Assembly: GCF_008923725.1 (NCBI RefSeq)
Contig: NZ_WBPF01000005.1
Span: forward strand, 508,891 to 572,890
From: Bacillus sp. CH140a_4T
Lineage (GTDB): Bacteria; Bacillota; Bacilli; Bacillales; Bacillaceae_G
Length of the DNA: 64,000 nt
Reading direction: 5' to 3'
Part shown: positions 1 through 8,587 of the stretch, one piece after another
Layout: each line of letters starts with the position of its first letter
Position numbering within the stretch: the first letter of the stretch is position 1
Made by a program: the position numbers and the translations under genes
The notes under the pieces: generated by a model
What the model was told of the DNA's origin: nothing
What the model saw: the letters and a program-made list of their open reading frames with translations, nothing else
Databases searched by the model: none

Positions 1-763
1 ATACGGCTACCCAAGACGCCACACGCTTCCAGAGCATCTTTTCCCTCTCCTCCGTATGCTTCTTCCACACGTTGCTTTCCCATGATCCATATAATCTTAG
101 TTTCTGGATAGAATTCCTTTAATTTTGCCAACTCTAACAAAGCATTGATTGCAGAATGACCACTTCCCACAACAGCTACATGCTTATTAGCATATCGCTT
201 TTGTTCATTTCCTAAGATATCTGGAATACCATAAAAAATATGCTCGTTAAAAGATTGTTCTTCTTTCAACCAAATACCATTAGAATTTGACGGATTTGGA
301 TTTCCCCACGTACCTATGGCATCTAACACCACTCTAGCTTCATAAACTTGCAGTACACCTTCTTTTTTTGTATAAATCATGAATGGAATTTTTTCACGAT
401 TCGCTGTTTTCATTTTATCTGTGTCTTTCCTACCTATAGATAGTACTTTAGTATTCAAATGAATCGTTTGATTTTGGAAGGGTCTCCAGCGGCTGTAAGG
501 ATTGTTCTACAATTTCTTTCCCTGTTGGCAATGCTTTTATTTCTGGTGACTCCCAGCCACACTGTTCAAGAAGAGACAAAGCCGCTTTATCAATGTTATA
601 TTGCTAAGGTGAGGATACCCGCACATGGCCCCATGTCAGAATGTTTAATCCTATCTTGTCTCCACCTTCTAATAAGATGAATGATTCACCTTATTTTGCT
701 AAATGTGCAGCTGCAGCCCCCTACAGGGCCTCCTCCAATAATGGCTACTGGTAACTTTTTCAT
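1..763 (-). pseudogene. FAD/NAD(P)-binding oxidoreductase, decayed and cut by window edge
   Basis: Read on the minus strand, an ATG at 763 opens with MKKLPVAIIGGGPVG, an N-terminal FAD-binding Rossmann motif (GGGPVG). Lower down, an open frame from about 470 to 1 carries a second dinucleotide motif (VAVVGSGHSA), so the parent was a two-Rossmann flavoprotein of the flavin-monooxygenase/thioredoxin-reductase-like group. The frame is broken by a shift near 717, in-frame stops near 700 and 620, and another shift near 475. With at least four lesions I call it a pseudogene. The C-terminal part lies beyond the left edge. The substrate cannot be told. It directly follows the remnant of a UvrX-type gene on the same strand, and the junction lies in AT-rich sequence with no obvious mobile element. 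Confidence 0.8.
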
Positions 764-871
764 TCTCTGCATATCAAATTTTGCTTCAAAAACTTTTCTT
801 CTTTTGAGAAAAATTAAGATAACCTTTGATATAGTTATTAATTTTAATTTAACTCTATAAAAAATAGCAAT

Positions 872-1081
872 ATAAAATCTAGCCATTTTCTTAATTCCTA
901 ACGCTTTTAATGGCGGTGTTGCCGCTAATACGATTGATCCGCTTCGCTTTACATCTCCTACGACTGCCAATTTTGTATAACGTGGATCGAGTCCTTTTTT
1001 AATACATGAAACACTTGCATAAAAGCTACGAAGATCTACACAAAGAATAATACGATTCGGTAAAAGAGAATAATCATACAA
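872..1081 (-). pseudogene. uvrX: UvrX-type Y-family DNA polymerase, N-terminal fragment
   Basis: A TTG start at 1081 follows a Shine-Dalgarno site (AGGAG, 1090-1094 complement). The frame begins LYDYSLLPNR and continues IILCVDLRSFYASVS, matching the catalytic N terminus of Y-family (ImpB/MucB/SamB) polymerases, whose DxxxFYASVE-like motif holds a metal-binding aspartate. About 70 residues match, up to LGIKKMARFY. The palm, finger and little-finger domains are gone (the family has about 400 residues), and the frame runs on into unrelated sequence until it meets the oxidoreductase remnant. The regulatory region is intact, with two LexA-type boxes. No lesion-bypass activity is expected from this fragment. 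Confidence 0.8.
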
Positions 1082-1102
1082 GGTTATCACTCCTAACAAA
1101 AA

Positions 1103-1137
1103 GAACATTCGTTCTCATTATACACGAACTTATGTTC
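1103..1137 (-). promoter_or_regulatory. two LexA (DinR) operator boxes
   Basis: Two perfect GAAC-N4-GTTC elements, the Bacillus LexA half-site arrangement, lie at 1103-1114 and 1126-1137. Their centres are 23 bp apart. They sit 22-56 bp upstream of the TTG start of the truncated uvrX gene, so SOS control survived although the gene did not. Confidence 0.85.
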
Positions 1138-1406
1138 TTTTTGAAGGTATTTTTATGAAAATTTTGGTTAAAATAACCGTTATATCTGTGCGCTATCAAT
1201 TAAGACAGGAAAAACTATGTATACAAAACCGCTAGAATTTCAAGTAACTCATAAGCATAAAACTACCAAAACAAACCAATTAAACCCTTATTACCAAAAC
1301 ATAATTTATATAAATTCCTTTGTTTCTTATATGTGTGAAGATAATAAAATACTATTCCCAAAACAAAAAAAGCAAAGATTTTTAATTTACTTCAGCTTTC
1401 CTCTCT

Positions 1407-1496
1407 CTAATACATATATTCCTCTAAATTTGATTTTTTCTTGTATATTTTTTCAGCAAAATCTCCTACATAGCGCATGTACCAAGATTCATCCGT
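1407..1496 (-). pseudogene. possible VanY-type D,D-carboxypeptidase C-terminal scar
   Basis: On the minus strand a short open frame ends at a TAG (1407-1409) and reads DESWYMRYVGDFAEKIYKKK then SNLEEYMY. It resembles the C terminus of VanY/M15 carboxypeptidases, where ExWHxRYVG carries a zinc-binding histidine; here that position is Tyr. No start codon or upstream domain is present. It is at best a gene end left by deletion. The overlapping plus-strand frame of 95 codons in this AT-rich stretch looks spurious. Confidence 0.35.
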
Positions 1497-1566
1497 ATGA
1501 CTAGTTACATTCTCCTTTTTTCTATTGTTAATAGCTTCATAATAAAAGCTATCACACAGCAAAATT

Positions 1567-1590
1567 GCGAAGTCTTAAATTAGACTTCGC
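1567..1590. terminator. inverted repeat, possible terminator
   Basis: A 9-bp stem (GCGAAGTCT / AGACTTCGC) encloses a 6-nt loop. Neither side is followed by a strong T-run, so termination is uncertain. The rest of 1591-1834, downstream of the hydrolase gene, holds nothing recognisable. Confidence 0.4.
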
Positions 1591-1834
1591 ACCTTATACA
1601 AATTTACAATTAGTGATAATACCCATACAAATACAATAGTATATACATAATAATCACTCATTATATCTGTTCTCTTTTAATCCGCCAATGCATAAACAAA
1701 TCCTTTTACTTAGCTATCTCTCATGATTAGTTTGATTGTTTCTAGATACTTAATCCCCTCTATACTAATTTCAATCAGTAATCTATTCCGATTGAAATTA
1801 CAAATAACAAAATTTATCCGATTTTCCTTTTTGC

Positions 1835-2992
1835 CTACTTGCTAAATTCAGCAAGTAAAATACTTTTAAAAGGATCAGGATTACTAAGGTTAAAGCTGTT
1901 TAAATTGATGGCCACTGTATGCTTGCCTCCAAGTGTTCCACCAACAAAAGTGGAAAACCCTAGAACGCCACCTCTGTGTCCCCATACCGAGACACAGTTC
2001 GGAAGCTTAGTTTCAAAGATTCCAAGGCCATATCCGGTTCCTTCTCTTTCTGTAGGCACTGTAGTAAGCATTTGTTTTAGTTGCTGTTCCTTCAGTAATT
2101 TGCCACTGAGTAAGTAAGAGAAGAATTTGTTTAAGTCGTCAGCAGTAGAAATCATATCTCCATCCGAGCTACCTGGGTTAATATAAGTAACATCTTTTAG
2201 CTCACTTGCTCCGTCTAGTTGGAAATAGCCACGGGCATGCTTGGTGCCTGGAATCACGCTTGAATTGCCAGGTAGGAATGTATTTGACAAATCAAGCGGT
2301 TCAATAATCCGCTTTTCAACCTCTTCCGCATAGCTATTTCCAGTTACTTTTTCAATAAGAATTCCCAGTACTACGTATCCTGTGTTTGAATAAGACCAAC
2401 CCTTTCCTGGAGCAAAGTCTGGCGGAAGTGAAATCCCCATCTTTACGAATTCTTCAGCCGTATACGATTTTTTTGTATCCATAATATCAAAGTCTTTTGA
2501 ATTTATATAGTCAGCAATACCACTTGTATGATTCAAAATTTGCCGAATCGTAATCTGGTTGCCATCATATCCGTTTCCTTGAATGACACCAGGCAACCAT
2601 TTTTCAATGGAATCGTCTAGATTCAAACGGTTCTCCCCAGAAAATTGAAGTAGAACTGTTGCAATGAACGTTTTCGTCACACTGCCAATGCGAAAGCGAA
2701 AATCTGCTTTCATTGGTTTCTTTGTTCTTAGATCCGCTATCCCAGCGGCATAACTCCAAGTTTTACTACCCTTAGAAATTTGAGCGAGTATTCCCGGGTA
2801 TCCAAGTTGCAGTGCATCCCGCATTGCTTTCTTAACGGAAGTACGATCGTATTGAATATTAGTTTGTAAAGAACTAGATACATTTTGGATAGGTTCTGCT
2901 TTTACAATTGAGGTTGGTGTTATGTATAACAGGGAACTTCCAGCTATTAAAAGTGCTAGACTTGCGCATGTAATTTTATTGCGTGTTTTCAT
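1835..2992 (-). CDS. secreted serine hydrolase, beta-lactamase/D-peptidase family
   Basis: This 386-residue protein belongs to the class C beta-lactamase/penicillin-binding-like fold, group D-alanyl-D-alanine carboxypeptidase or alkaline D-peptidase. It starts with a signal peptide (residues 1-32, ending VKA-EP). The catalytic SxxK is S104-VT-K107, the YxN motif is Y201-SN, and the third motif is HRG at 339-341. I chose the ATG at 2992 because GAGGAG precedes it by about 10 bases; a longer frame reaches 3049 without a ribosome site. It should be exported and act on D-amino-acid peptides or peptidoglycan stems. Three CCTTAC repeats lie about 240 bp upstream. It could also act as an esterase, since the fold does not settle the substrate. 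Confidence 0.85.
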   Translation of the reverse strand: MKTRNKITCASLALLIAGSSLLYITPTSIVKAEPIQNVSSSLQTNIQYDRTSVKKAMRDALQLGYPGILAQISKGSKTWSYAAGIADLRTKKPMKADFRFRIGSVTKTFIATVLLQFSGENRLNLDDSIEKWLPGVIQGNGYDGNQITIRQILNHTSGIADYINSKDFDIMDTKKSYTAEEFVKMGISLPPDFAPGKGWSYSNTGYVVLGILIEKVTGNSYAEEVEKRIIEPLDLSNTFLPGNSSVIPGTKHARGYFQLDGASELKDVTYINPGSSDGDMISTADDLNKFFSYLLSGKLLKEQQLKQMLTTVPTEREGTGYGLGIFETKLPNCVSVWGHRGGVLGFSTFVGGTLGGKHTVAINLNSFNLSNPDPFKSILLAEFSK

Positions 2993-3230
2993 AAAGTATT
3001 CATCTCCTCTATTTAAATTGTAATTATCGTACTCATCATTTATTTTCACAAATCACCATTGCGTCCTAACAATCGGTAAATCCCTCTTTTTCCACATGCG
3101 TATTAACCATAGAAAATACTTCTTGTCCTTGAAACACTCTTGTTACTGATTGTTTTATATGTAGGCCGTACTTGTTTCCCCTTTTCACGCCTCCTTATAT
3201 TTTTATCCTACACAAAGAAAATCTCTTTTT

Positions 3231-3258
3231 CCTTACCTATCCCTTACAAATTCCTTAC
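3231..3258 (-). promoter_or_regulatory. 11-bp periodic direct repeats, candidate response-regulator site
   Basis: On the plus strand CCTTAC starts at 3231, 3242 and 3253; on the coding strand of the D-peptidase gene this reads GTAAGG three times at exact 11-bp intervals. One-turn direct repeats are typical of OmpR-family response-regulator sites. Related TTAAGG triplets occur at 4955-4982 and 18409-18433. The remaining 2993-3501 shows only this and the hairpin at 3308. Confidence 0.45.
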
Positions 3259-3307
3259 ATTCGAAATCGCTTCTAAAATAATAAGATTGAAGGAGCATCT
3301 GTGCCCG

Positions 3308-3357
3308 AAAGCGCAAAAAAACACCGATGTTTATCGCTTCGGTGTTTTTTGCGCTTT
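3308..3357. terminator. long inverted repeat, likely bidirectional terminator
   Basis: AAAGCGCAAAAAA plus ACACCGA pairs with TCGGTGTTTTTTGCGCTTT around an 11-nt loop, with one bulged A. The T-rich arms on both strands fit a bidirectional terminator between two minus-strand genes. Confidence 0.55.
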
Positions 3358-3501
3358 AAATATTGAAGATATATTTTAGTCTTAACAGGTTAAAATTCCA
3401 TTTTTCCCTAATAAAATTATTCTCCTTGTTCTGTCAACACAAATTTCATAGTGTTATATGAAACACTTCTCACGTTGTCATTTAGGCACATTATTCTAAT
3501 T

Positions 3502-4833
3502 TTATTGATGCAGTTGAGATGGACTCACTTTTTGAATTTGAACGAGTATATCAAATGATTTACCTAGTGATATATCAACAGTTTTTGGTCTATCAGGTCC
3601 TTCGGTAGCTATCCCAGCGAAAATTGGATGTTGTTCGTTTAACCAAGTTTTTGTCACTCCGTTCGCCTTACGTAAATCAATAAAAAATTGATCTTTTTTG
3701 ACCTGTCCAAAGATGTAGTTATAACTTTTTGGATCATCTGATTTTAATGTTCCATATGGGCCAAATTCACCGTCACTATTATAAACATTATATTGTCCTT
3801 CGTAAACTGACGTTCCAATAGATACATACCGTTTCCCATAATATTCTGCTAAATGTTGCCCTGCTACTTTAGGGTATATAAAAGGTATCATATTTGTTTT
3901 CGAAACGTGCCCATTATGTCCCCAAACAATGGTTTTTCCTAAATGTTCTTCAGTCCACTTTGCATTTTCATACATTGCGATATCATGTTTCAAAAACATA
4001 TCCGATGGTTTATCAGGAGGTGACGCTAACATTGTAGTAAACTGTTCAATAATACGGGCATTTTGTTTTATCCATGCGAACTCTTTGGATTTTCCATTTA
4101 GATAACTTTTATTTTGTTCTAATAAAGCACTGATTTGTTTAGTATCTGAAATATACTTTTCTTTTTCTTTTTTCGAAAGGCTCTCAAAAGTATTCATATC
4201 CTTTGTTACAGGAATAAGACCTTTTATCTTCGCTTCTATTCTAGGCACAAAATCTGAATTGGTTCTTTTTATATATTCTATTATATTATTATAAACATTC
4301 TCATTTACTGATTGAATATCCATCCCGATGACACGCACTTTAGATTTATGTTTTGGATTAGCATTATATTGCCGAATCCAATCAAGTAAATCCAACATTT
4401 CTTTCGTTTTAAATGTAGGTGATAGGTGTTGGCTTGGGTTTCCCTTACCAGTAAGAACATATTTATCAAGTTCCAAAGCTCTGTCCCATCCCTCTTCTAA
4501 AACTAAGTTGGTAAAGCCCTTTTCAGATACTAAGTATTTAACAATGCGGTGTTTCATCGTAAAAACTTCATGAGCCCCATGCGTAGCTTCACCTAAACCT
4601 ACGATTGAAGCTGAACCTACCATATTCTTAAGTGGTTTTAAATCATTAAGAGATGCAGTTGGATTAGTTGTTTTTAAAGGTTTTGCATGTGCTTCTAACC
4701 ATTCCGCTATTTGATTTGTATTGTATGGAGCTGTAACAGAAACTTCTGTTTTCGAATCTGCATAAGTACTTCCTACAAAATTAGTCAGTATTATAGCAGA
4801 AGCACTAAGTGCAATAATTATTTTCTTTTTCAT
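3502..4833 (-). CDS. erythromycin-esterase family protein, secreted
   Basis: The 443-residue product has a signal peptide (residues 1-25) and the erythromycin-esterase/succinoglycan-type domain. The signature GLGEATHG gives Glu82 and His85, and a second histidine motif HNGH follows at 306-309. In EreA/EreB these acidic and histidine residues activate water to open the macrolactone ring. Many Bacillus homologues lack proven macrolide esterase activity, so resistance is not implied. The ATG at 4833 is preceded by GGAGG at good spacing; the frame extends upstream to 4872 without better support. It is a single gene, apparently transcribed from a region that carries TTAAGG-type direct repeats at 4955-4982. 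Confidence 0.8.
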   Translation of the reverse strand: MKKKIIIALSASAIILTNFVGSTYADSKTEVSVTAPYNTNQIAEWLEAHAKPLKTTNPTASLNDLKPLKNMVGSASIVGLGEATHGAHEVFTMKHRIVKYLVSEKGFTNLVLEEGWDRALELDKYVLTGKGNPSQHLSPTFKTKEMLDLLDWIRQYNANPKHKSKVRVIGMDIQSVNENVYNNIIEYIKRTNSDFVPRIEAKIKGLIPVTKDMNTFESLSKKEKEKYISDTKQISALLEQNKSYLNGKSKEFAWIKQNARIIEQFTTMLASPPDKPSDMFLKHDIAMYENAKWTEEHLGKTIVWGHNGHVSKTNMIPFIYPKVAGQHLAEYYGKRYVSIGTSVYEGQYNVYNSDGEFGPYGTLKSDDPKSYNYIFGQVKKDQFFIDLRKANGVTKTWLNEQHPIFAGIATEGPDRPKTVDISLGKSFDILVQIQKVSPSQLHQ

Positions 4834-4910
4834 AAAAACCTCCTGAAATACTTCTTCATTAATTTTTGACATACTATAAAGACTACCGTTTCAACCATTA
4901 CCTTTCTTAT

Positions 4911-5011
4911 TACTGTTAAGATACATTTATTCTAATCCCTAAAACTCTCTTATTCCTTAATAGGTTCTTAAGAAATCCTTAATTCACTCATACGAATATA
5001 AAACTACATGA
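4911..5011. repeat. dispersed repeat, copy 1
   Basis: About 75 matching bases are shared with 18246-18318, from TTATTACTG through AAGATACATTTATTCTA to ATTCACTCATAC. This copy has an extra block of about 22 bp that holds two of the three CTTAA repeats. It lies in the upstream region of the erythromycin-esterase gene. Nothing else is recognised between 4834 and 5194. Confidence 0.6.
4955..4982 (-). promoter_or_regulatory. TTAAGG-type direct repeats, candidate operator
   Basis: CTTAA starts at 4956, 4967 and 4978, exact 11-bp steps. On the coding strand it reads TTAAGG-N5-TTAAGA-N5-TTAAGG, about 125 bp upstream of the erythromycin-esterase-family gene. The NTTAAG-N5-NTTAAG layout resembles CiaR-type operators, but the regulator is unknown. 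Confidence 0.45.
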
Positions 5012-5194
5012 GCTTCAATCTATTGTAGTGTAGTTAATATTGGGCTAATAGGAAGTTCCAAATTTTGTTTTTTGCAATGTATTCTCTTTATCATAGGGTT
5101 AGTTTAGGGGTGATTTTTTGTTTACTTCATTTTTTTCGGCACTCTGCATCTAGACGGTATACCCATTGGCCACAGTAAGACTTTATTTCAAACC

Positions 5195-5255
5195 CACAAA
5201 AAATAGATTACCTGCACACGAAAAAGTATAGTGTACAGGTAATCTATTTTTTGTG
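5195..5255. terminator. bidirectional terminator
   Basis: A perfect 20-bp stem runs from CACAAAAAATAG (5195) to its complement ending at 5255, with four further pairs inside one mismatch. It lies 14 bp past the stop of the 5'-nucleotidase gene, with A/T-rich arms on both sides. Confidence 0.8.
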
Positions 5256-5269
5256 AGATTAATAAAAAA

Positions 5270-6859
5270 CTAATTTATTTTTTGAATTCTTCCATCAATA
5301 ATAGACTGAATTGGTTCTTTTGATTTTTTTATATAATCTACTAATGCTTCAAAGTCAGTTGGTCCTGTTTCAGCATCTTTACCGTTTTTAAAGGATACAA
5401 ATCCATCTCCACCTGAAGCTAAAAATGCGTTAGCAACGACGCTGTAAGTTTTAGAAGGAATGATTTCTTCTCCATTTGTTAAGCGAATACTTGTTACTTT
5501 TTCTCCATTAGGCTTGTTCGCATCCCAAGTGTATTGGATCCCTGAAATTTGAAGCATTCTTGTTATGTCTTTTTGCCATTGTTGATTTAAAATATCACGA
5601 ATGTCTTGGCCTGTTAAATTTACTTTTATTAATTGATTTCCGAATGGTTGAATACCATATATCTCTCCCCATGTAATATCACCAGCATCTAAGTCATTAC
5701 GAATACCACCAGGATTCATAAGTGCAATTTGAGATTGCATTGTTGTACGCTGGGCATCAGCAACTAAATTTCCAAGAGTAGATTCACCAGCCGTATTGAG
5801 TTTGCGATCTAGTGGAGCAATAGACTTACCTACAACTTCATTAACAAGAGGTGCGATTTTCGCTTGATATTTCTCCATCTTCTTCTTTATTTTTTTATCA
5901 GGCTCCATGCCTTCATGGTAAGTTGTAACAATTTCTGCTTTTTTCTCAACAATATCTTGTGTTTTACGATCAATCTTTACATCAACATCAGCAAAAGCCA
6001 TACCGTAAGAATTTGCTTGTACGACAAGTTTATTATTAACAGTTCCATTTACATAAGTGTGGCTATGCCCACCAAAAATAACATCGACTTCTGAATCAGT
6101 CTCATTTGCTAATCGGACGATATCACCATTTGTTACGCCGTTCCCATCTGTTGTACCTCCGTTATGCGCAAGAACAACGATAGATTTAACGCCTAGTTTT
6201 TTTAATTGCTTTACGGATTTGTTAATAGCTTCAACTTCATCTGTAATTTCCACATTCTTTAGCATAGTAGGCATAACAAGGTTAGGAACATCCGTTGTTA
6301 CGACTCCGATAAATCCAACAGGAACTCCTTGTACCTTTTTTATAGTGAATGGTGGTAAAAATAAACGACCAGTGGATTTATTATGGAAATTTGCGGCAAC
6401 ATATGGGAATTTTGCTCCTTTAAAATTCCCTGTTTTTTCATGGTATCCACCATAAATAAGGCGGTTCATTTCCGCAACACCTTCATCAAATTCATGGTTT
6501 CCTATAGTCCCAACATCGAATTTCAAATCATTTAGAAATTCAATCGTAGGCTCGTCTTGTAATAATGCTGAAACAGGAGTACTTGCTCCAACAACATCGC
6601 CAGCATGTACCTTTAATGTATTTGGATTTTGTTTTTCACGATCACGTAAATAAGCCCCTAAGTACTCAATTCCCCCTGCATCTTTATTGTTAATTTTTTT
6701 TACAGTGTCTAGTTGCCCATGAAAATCGTTAATACCGAGCATTTGCACATCTATGTATCGGTTTGGTCCTGTACTTGCTTGGGCTGAAGGCGCAGCAAAT
6801 ACACTAGTAAAAGTAACTGTACTTAGTGCTAAAGCAACTGGAATGATTTTTTTCAACAT
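5270..6859 (-). CDS. secreted 5'-nucleotidase (metallophosphatase)
   Basis: The 529-residue protein has a signal peptide (residues 1-28, AQA-ST) and the two-domain UshA/YfkN layout. The N-terminal calcineurin-like metallophosphatase half (about 35-290) shows NDFHGQ, GNHEFDEG, AHNGG and GGHSHT, which supply the two-metal ligands. The C-terminal 5'-nucleotidase half (about 330-500) shows NPGGIRND and ASGGDGF for nucleotide binding. It should dephosphorylate extracellular nucleotides to let the cell recover nucleosides and phosphate. There is no LPxTG anchor or S-layer domain, so release into the medium or loose wall association is likely. The ATG at 6859 follows GGGGAGAG. It is a single gene with its own terminator. 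Confidence 0.9.
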   Translation of the reverse strand: MLKKIIPVALALSTVTFTSVFAAPSAQASTGPNRYIDVQMLGINDFHGQLDTVKKINNKDAGGIEYLGAYLRDREKQNPNTLKVHAGDVVGASTPVSALLQDEPTIEFLNDLKFDVGTIGNHEFDEGVAEMNRLIYGGYHEKTGNFKGAKFPYVAANFHNKSTGRLFLPPFTIKKVQGVPVGFIGVVTTDVPNLVMPTMLKNVEITDEVEAINKSVKQLKKLGVKSIVVLAHNGGTTDGNGVTNGDIVRLANETDSEVDVIFGGHSHTYVNGTVNNKLVVQANSYGMAFADVDVKIDRKTQDIVEKKAEIVTTYHEGMEPDKKIKKKMEKYQAKIAPLVNEVVGKSIAPLDRKLNTAGESTLGNLVADAQRTTMQSQIALMNPGGIRNDLDAGDITWGEIYGIQPFGNQLIKVNLTGQDIRDILNQQWQKDITRMLQISGIQYTWDANKPNGEKVTSIRLTNGEEIIPSKTYSVVANAFLASGGDGFVSFKNGKDAETGPTDFEALVDYIKKSKEPIQSIIDGRIQKIN

Positions 6860-6969
6860 AAAATTTCTCTCCCCTAATTAAAATCTGACATAATACGATG
6901 TTATTTTAATATATTAAGAGAATTATTTCTATAAAAATTCAACTAATTATAAAAATTAATAAAATTTTA

Positions 6970-7131
6970 TTGTTTTCTGACAAAAAACTTCTTTCTCTTG
7001 AGGATTATTCAAAATATTATCTTGATAGTAATATAGCAATCCACCTAAGAGACCTAGAAAAAGCTAATCCATACATTTTAGCTGGTAAGAAGAATATTCA
7101 ATTCGAAACTAATGGAGTTTTATCAACCTAA
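6970..7131 (+). pseudogene. unidentified gene-end remnant
   Basis: An open frame of more than 50 codons without an ATG ends at TAA 7129-7131. It reads ...SLEDYSKYYLDSNIAIHLRD then LEKANPYILAGKKN and ends GVLST. The composition looks like real coding sequence and a hairpin terminator follows 20 bp later. I do not recognise the family. Upstream (6860-6969) is very AT-rich. It is probably the 3' end of a lost gene. Confidence 0.35.
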
Positions 7132-7151
7132 CATCTCAATATCACCATTTA

Positions 7152-7187
7152 AAAAGATGCTCCTGGATTTATCCAAGAGCATCTTTT
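7152..7187. terminator. bidirectional terminator
   Basis: The stem AAAAGATGCTC / GAGCATCTTTT spans 7152-7187 with a 14-nt loop and T-rich ends on both strands. It can serve both the minus-strand hydrolase gene and the plus-strand remnant. Confidence 0.75.
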
Positions 7188-7244
7188 ATAAAGCTTTATT
7201 TTTACTTGTTTATAATTTATCAATTAACAATTATATAGTTGTAA

Positions 7245-8081
7245 TCAGTCTTTTAAAAATAATAGGAGTGCTTCATTAAATTCTTTGGCATGCGTTGCAT
7301 TTAGCCCATGTGGACCACCCTTTATTAACGTTACTTTAGAATTAGGTATTGCTTCATGTGTTAATTTCCCACTATATTCAAATGGTACAGTTGCATCTGA
7401 ATCACCATGAATAACAAGGGTAGGTATATTAACCTTGGCTAAATCGCCTCTGAAGTCTGTTTTGCTGAAAGCAGCGATACAATCTAGTGTTCCTTTAGGT
7501 GATGCACCCGCAGCGATATCCCTATTGTAAAGTCGAAATGGTTCACTAACTAAGTCAGTTCGATCTCCAGCAGCAAAAAATCCTTTCGTAAACTCATCAA
7601 GGAATGCTAGGCGATCACTTTTTACTCCATTTTCAAATCCTTGAATTGCTACATCATCTAATACACCCTCAGGATGATTTGCTGACTTGTAAAGGAATGG
7701 TGGTACAGCTCCTGCAAATACAGCCTTCTCTACTCTATTAGTTCCATATTTCCCAATATACCTGGCTACCTCACCTCCACCCATAGAAAAACCAACAAGT
7801 GTGACATTTTGAAGCTCTAACTGTTCTAATAGTTGATGTAAATCAGAAGTAAAGGTATCATATTCATACCCTTCCCACGGCTGAGATGATTTTCCAAAAC
7901 CTCGACGATCATATGTTATAACTCTGTATCCAGCCTCAACAAGAGCGGGAACTTGGTATTCCCAAGATCGACCACTTAACGGCCAACCATGAATGAGTAC
8001 AACTGGTTTCCCTATACCATAATCCTCATAATATATCTCAATTGGTGCTTGATTTTCGGTTCCTACAGTAATTTTTGCCAT
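7245..8081 (-). CDS. alpha/beta hydrolase, non-haem chloroperoxidase type
   Basis: This 278-residue alpha/beta-hydrolase resembles cofactor-free chloroperoxidases and arylesterases. The oxyanion segment HGWPLSG lies near residue 33, the nucleophile elbow is GFSMGGG near residue 99, the acid is in HGDSDATVP near 225, and the catalytic histidine is in GGPHGLN near 255. The protein has no signal peptide, so it is cytoplasmic. The ATG at 8081 follows AAGGAGG; the frame upstream to 8135 lacks a ribosome site. It is divergent from the isochorismatase-fold operon across a 506-bp spacer with inverted operator-like sites, so it may belong to the same detoxification or catabolic response. The substrate is unknown. 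Confidence 0.85.
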   Translation of the reverse strand: MAKITVGTENQAPIEIYYEDYGIGKPVVLIHGWPLSGRSWEYQVPALVEAGYRVITYDRRGFGKSSQPWEGYEYDTFTSDLHQLLEQLELQNVTLVGFSMGGGEVARYIGKYGTNRVEKAVFAGAVPPFLYKSANHPEGVLDDVAIQGFENGVKSDRLAFLDEFTKGFFAAGDRTDLVSEPFRLYNRDIAAGASPKGTLDCIAAFSKTDFRGDLAKVNIPTLVIHGDSDATVPFEYSGKLTHEAIPNSKVTLIKGGPHGLNATHAKEFNEALLLFLKD

Positions 8082-8376
8082 TCTCCTACCTCCTTTAAAA
8101 TTTATCCTTTTCTTTAATAATCCGATGAATCTCATAACCTATTTATGCACATTTATATTGTGAACGCTAAGCATGAAACTCTATTGTTCCGATAAATTCA
8201 TTTTCTGTTTATGGAACACTTCCTCATCTCATACCTTTTTCATCACGAAGTATTTGCTAAACATTCTTCATATTCAATTCTAATAACAAAAATAGGAGAC
8301 TATCAATATCGTTCTATCTATAGAATGTATAGGTAAAACCAATTAATTTTATAATGAAAATAACTATAGTTACCAC

Positions 8377-8444
8377 CTATACAAATTATAGATAATTTAG
8401 AATTGATTAACCAATTAGTTTTCAAATACTATAAATTTGTATAG
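8377..8444. promoter_or_regulatory. pair of inverted operator-like sites
   Basis: CTATACAAATTATAG (8377-8391) and CTATAAATTTGTATAG (8429-8444) are near-identical in inverted orientation, differing by one T. Each is also partly palindromic. They lie in the spacer between the divergent hydrolase gene and the operon starting at 8588. No regulator gene is adjacent. Confidence 0.4.
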
Positions 8445-8587
8445 CGCTTCATGTTCCGTGAATGCTGCTATAACTCATATTAACGGTCAGTTTAGTTACA
8501 AACTAATCGTAACAAACGAAGAAATTTAGAATGATATTCCACTGTTTAGAATTTCTTCGATTACTTAATTTTTAGGAGGAATACATA

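Noticed and set aside
459-680. 73-codon plus-strand frame
   Set aside because: It lies opposite the FAD oxidoreductase remnant and shows no ribosome site; the minus strand carries the recognisable protein.
1217-1504. 95-codon plus-strand frame
   Set aside because: Composition is that of AT-rich non-coding DNA and a VanY-like end is readable on the other strand.
3502-4833. macrolide resistance gene
   Set aside because: The erythromycin-esterase fold is clear, but many Bacillus members have no proven macrolide activity, so no resistance claim is made.
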